NCBI GenBank assembly: GCA_027619655.1
Contig: JAQCHR010000219.1
Coordinates: 1-6,608, forward strand
DNA: 6,608 bases
Direction of reading: 5' to 3'
From: Pseudomonadota bacterium
Lineage (GTDB): Bacteria > Pseudomonadota > Alphaproteobacteria > UBA8366 > GCA-2717185
Shown: in pieces, positions 6,102 through 6,608 of the stretch
Layout: each line of letters begins with the position of its first letter
How positions within the stretch are numbered: the first letter of the stretch is position 1
The notes under the pieces: generated by a model
Seen by the model: the letters and a program-made list of their open reading frames with translations, nothing else
Told to the model about the DNA's origin: nothing
Database searches by the model: none
Made by a program: the position numbers and the translations under genes

Positions 6102-6126
6102 AACGAATATATCACGCTCGGGTTCA
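6102..6126 (-). promoter_or_regulatory. ECF/EcfG-like promoter, rpoH2-distal (TGAAC-N16-CGTT)
   Basis: On the minus strand TGAAC (6126-6122) is followed by 16 bases and CGTT (6105-6102). This matches eight of nine positions of the EcfG consensus, and GAAC is also the core -35 of many ECF sigma factors. Transcription would begin near 6094 and give a leader of about 48 bases, a more usual length than for the proximal site. The second match at the same spacing strengthens the case that rpoH2 is under an ECF-type sigma factor. Confidence 0.5.
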
Positions 6127-6144
6127 TTTTCGAAGCAAAATATG

Positions 6145-6157
6145 GACCAATTTGGTC
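6145..6157. repeat. Short inverted repeat GACCAA-T-TTGGTC
   Basis: Two perfect 6-bp arms are separated by one base. The site lies about 20 bp upstream of the distal ECF-like promoter of rpoH2, a typical location for an activator or repressor site. A related half-word, CAATTGGT, occurs at 6179-6186. I do not recognise the binding protein. Confidence 0.3.
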
Positions 6158-6241
6158 TTCTTTATGATCGTTATTTATCAATTGGTTATGAAGAATGCGA
6201 TGAGAAATTAGGCGGAAAAAAGCGGGAAATGACTTAAATTT

Positions 6242-6270
6242 CGGCGAAACGGTCCGGCTGGTTTCGGCCG
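6242..6270 (-). terminator. Possible weak terminator of the phosphoesterase gene
   Basis: CGGCGAAA (6242-6249) can pair with TTTCGGCCG (6262-6270), an 8-bp stem with one bulged G and a 12-base loop, starting eight bases past the minus-strand stop codon. Only a short AAATTT follows, and a run of six T appears about 20 bases further on (6220-6215). It may be a pause or processing hairpin, not a true intrinsic terminator. Confidence 0.3.
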
Positions 6271-6278
6271 ATGCGCCG

Positions 6279-6608
6279 TCAGGATTCCAGTCGCTCGATG
6301 ATTTCGCCTTCGGGCGACAGGCATACCGCGATCAGCCGCCCGCCGAAGCCGCAGCCGCCGTCAATCGTCAGCGTATCCAGTGTTTCATAGTAACCGCCAT
6401 GGTCGGGATCATAGCCGCGAACGACCCGGCGGAAGGATTCGAAAGGCCTGGTGATTCCGGCAAAACTGCGCCCGGCCCACCAGAAACTGTCCGCCTGCTT
6501 TTTAAGCGGCTGGGTGATGTCGATTCCCGAACTGACGAACAGAACGCCTTTTTCATGTGACATGGCCGCCCGTTTCAGGCTACTCATCAGCGCATCATGG
6601 CCCGGTGC
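6279..6608 (-). CDS. Metallophosphoesterase (PPP/ApaH-like family), C-terminal part, possible inactive paralogue
   Basis: The frame is open to the right edge, so only the last 109 residues are seen, beginning APGHDALMSS. Two blocks fit the C-terminal half of PPP-type phosphoesterases: VLFVSSGIDITQPLKKQ then SFWWAG, corresponding to LFVHAGxxPxxPLxxQ...LLWIR, and RRVVRGYDP then TIDGGCGFGGRLIAV, corresponding to VVxGHTP...IDTGxxxGGRLTAL. In active enzymes the His of VHAG and the His of GHTP bind the metals; here these positions read Ser (VSSG) and Tyr (GYDP). The N-terminal DxH, GDxxDRG and GNHE motifs would lie outside the window, so activity cannot be settled. An internal ATG at 6587 exists but falls inside the conserved GHDALM segment and is unlikely to be the start. 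The gene is codirectional with rpoH2 and 232 bp upstream of it. Confidence 0.68.
   Translation of the reverse strand, partial: APGHDALMSSLKRAAMSHEKGVLFVSSGIDITQPLKKQADSFWWAGRSFAGITRPFESFRRVVRGYDPDHGGYYETLDTLTIDGGCGFGGRLIAVCLSPEGEIIERLES

Noticed and set aside
1..6608. Mobile elements, CRISPR arrays, tRNA or rRNA genes
   Set aside because: No transposase, integrase, regularly spaced repeats, tRNA-like cloverleaf or rRNA sequence was recognised on either strand by eye.

Overview
The window looks like ordinary chromosomal sequence from an alphaproteobacterium, possibly a Rhodospirillales-type lineage. The evidence is GC-rich coding sequence throughout, an RpoH2-like (RpoHII) heat-shock-family sigma factor, ECF/EcfG-like promoter sequences ahead of it, and several proteins whose wording resembles alphaproteobacterial families. 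The lineage is inferred from remembered family resemblance, not from a search. I see no mobile element, CRISPR array, tRNA or rRNA.

Layout. Positions 1-66 (minus) hold the first 22 codons of a probable zinc-type alcohol dehydrogenase/quinone oxidoreductase. It is divergent from a D-2-hydroxyacid dehydrogenase at 185-1159 (plus), and their shared 118-bp spacer carries a 7-bp inverted repeat. A PagL-type lipid A deacylase (1178-1690, minus) and a prolyl iminopeptidase (1769-2725, minus) follow, the second lying upstream of the first in transcription. Divergent from them is a plus-strand pair: a secreted staphylococcal-nuclease-fold protein (2813-3580) and a Tat-type lipoprotein M48 metalloprotease (3647-5116). 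That pair converges on rpoH2 (5162-6046, minus) across a short spacer with a hairpin. An AT-rich stretch of about 180 bp upstream of rpoH2 holds two ECF-like promoter matches and two short palindromes. The window ends in the C-terminal part of a PPP-like metallophosphoesterase (6279-6608, minus, open at the window edge).

The genes do not form one pathway. A loose theme is envelope and stress: an outer-membrane lipid A deacylase, an exported lipoprotein protease, an exported nuclease-fold protein and a stress sigma factor. Whether they share regulation cannot be read from the sequence.

The points most worth a second look are: (i) two tandem GGAAC/CGTT-like promoters upstream of rpoH2; (ii) loss of the key acidic residues in the SNase-fold protein; (iii) apparent loss of two metal-ligand histidines in the phosphoesterase; (iv) an intact PagL His-Ser-Glu triad with exact family spacing. 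I found no clear evidence of a wholly new multi-gene system.
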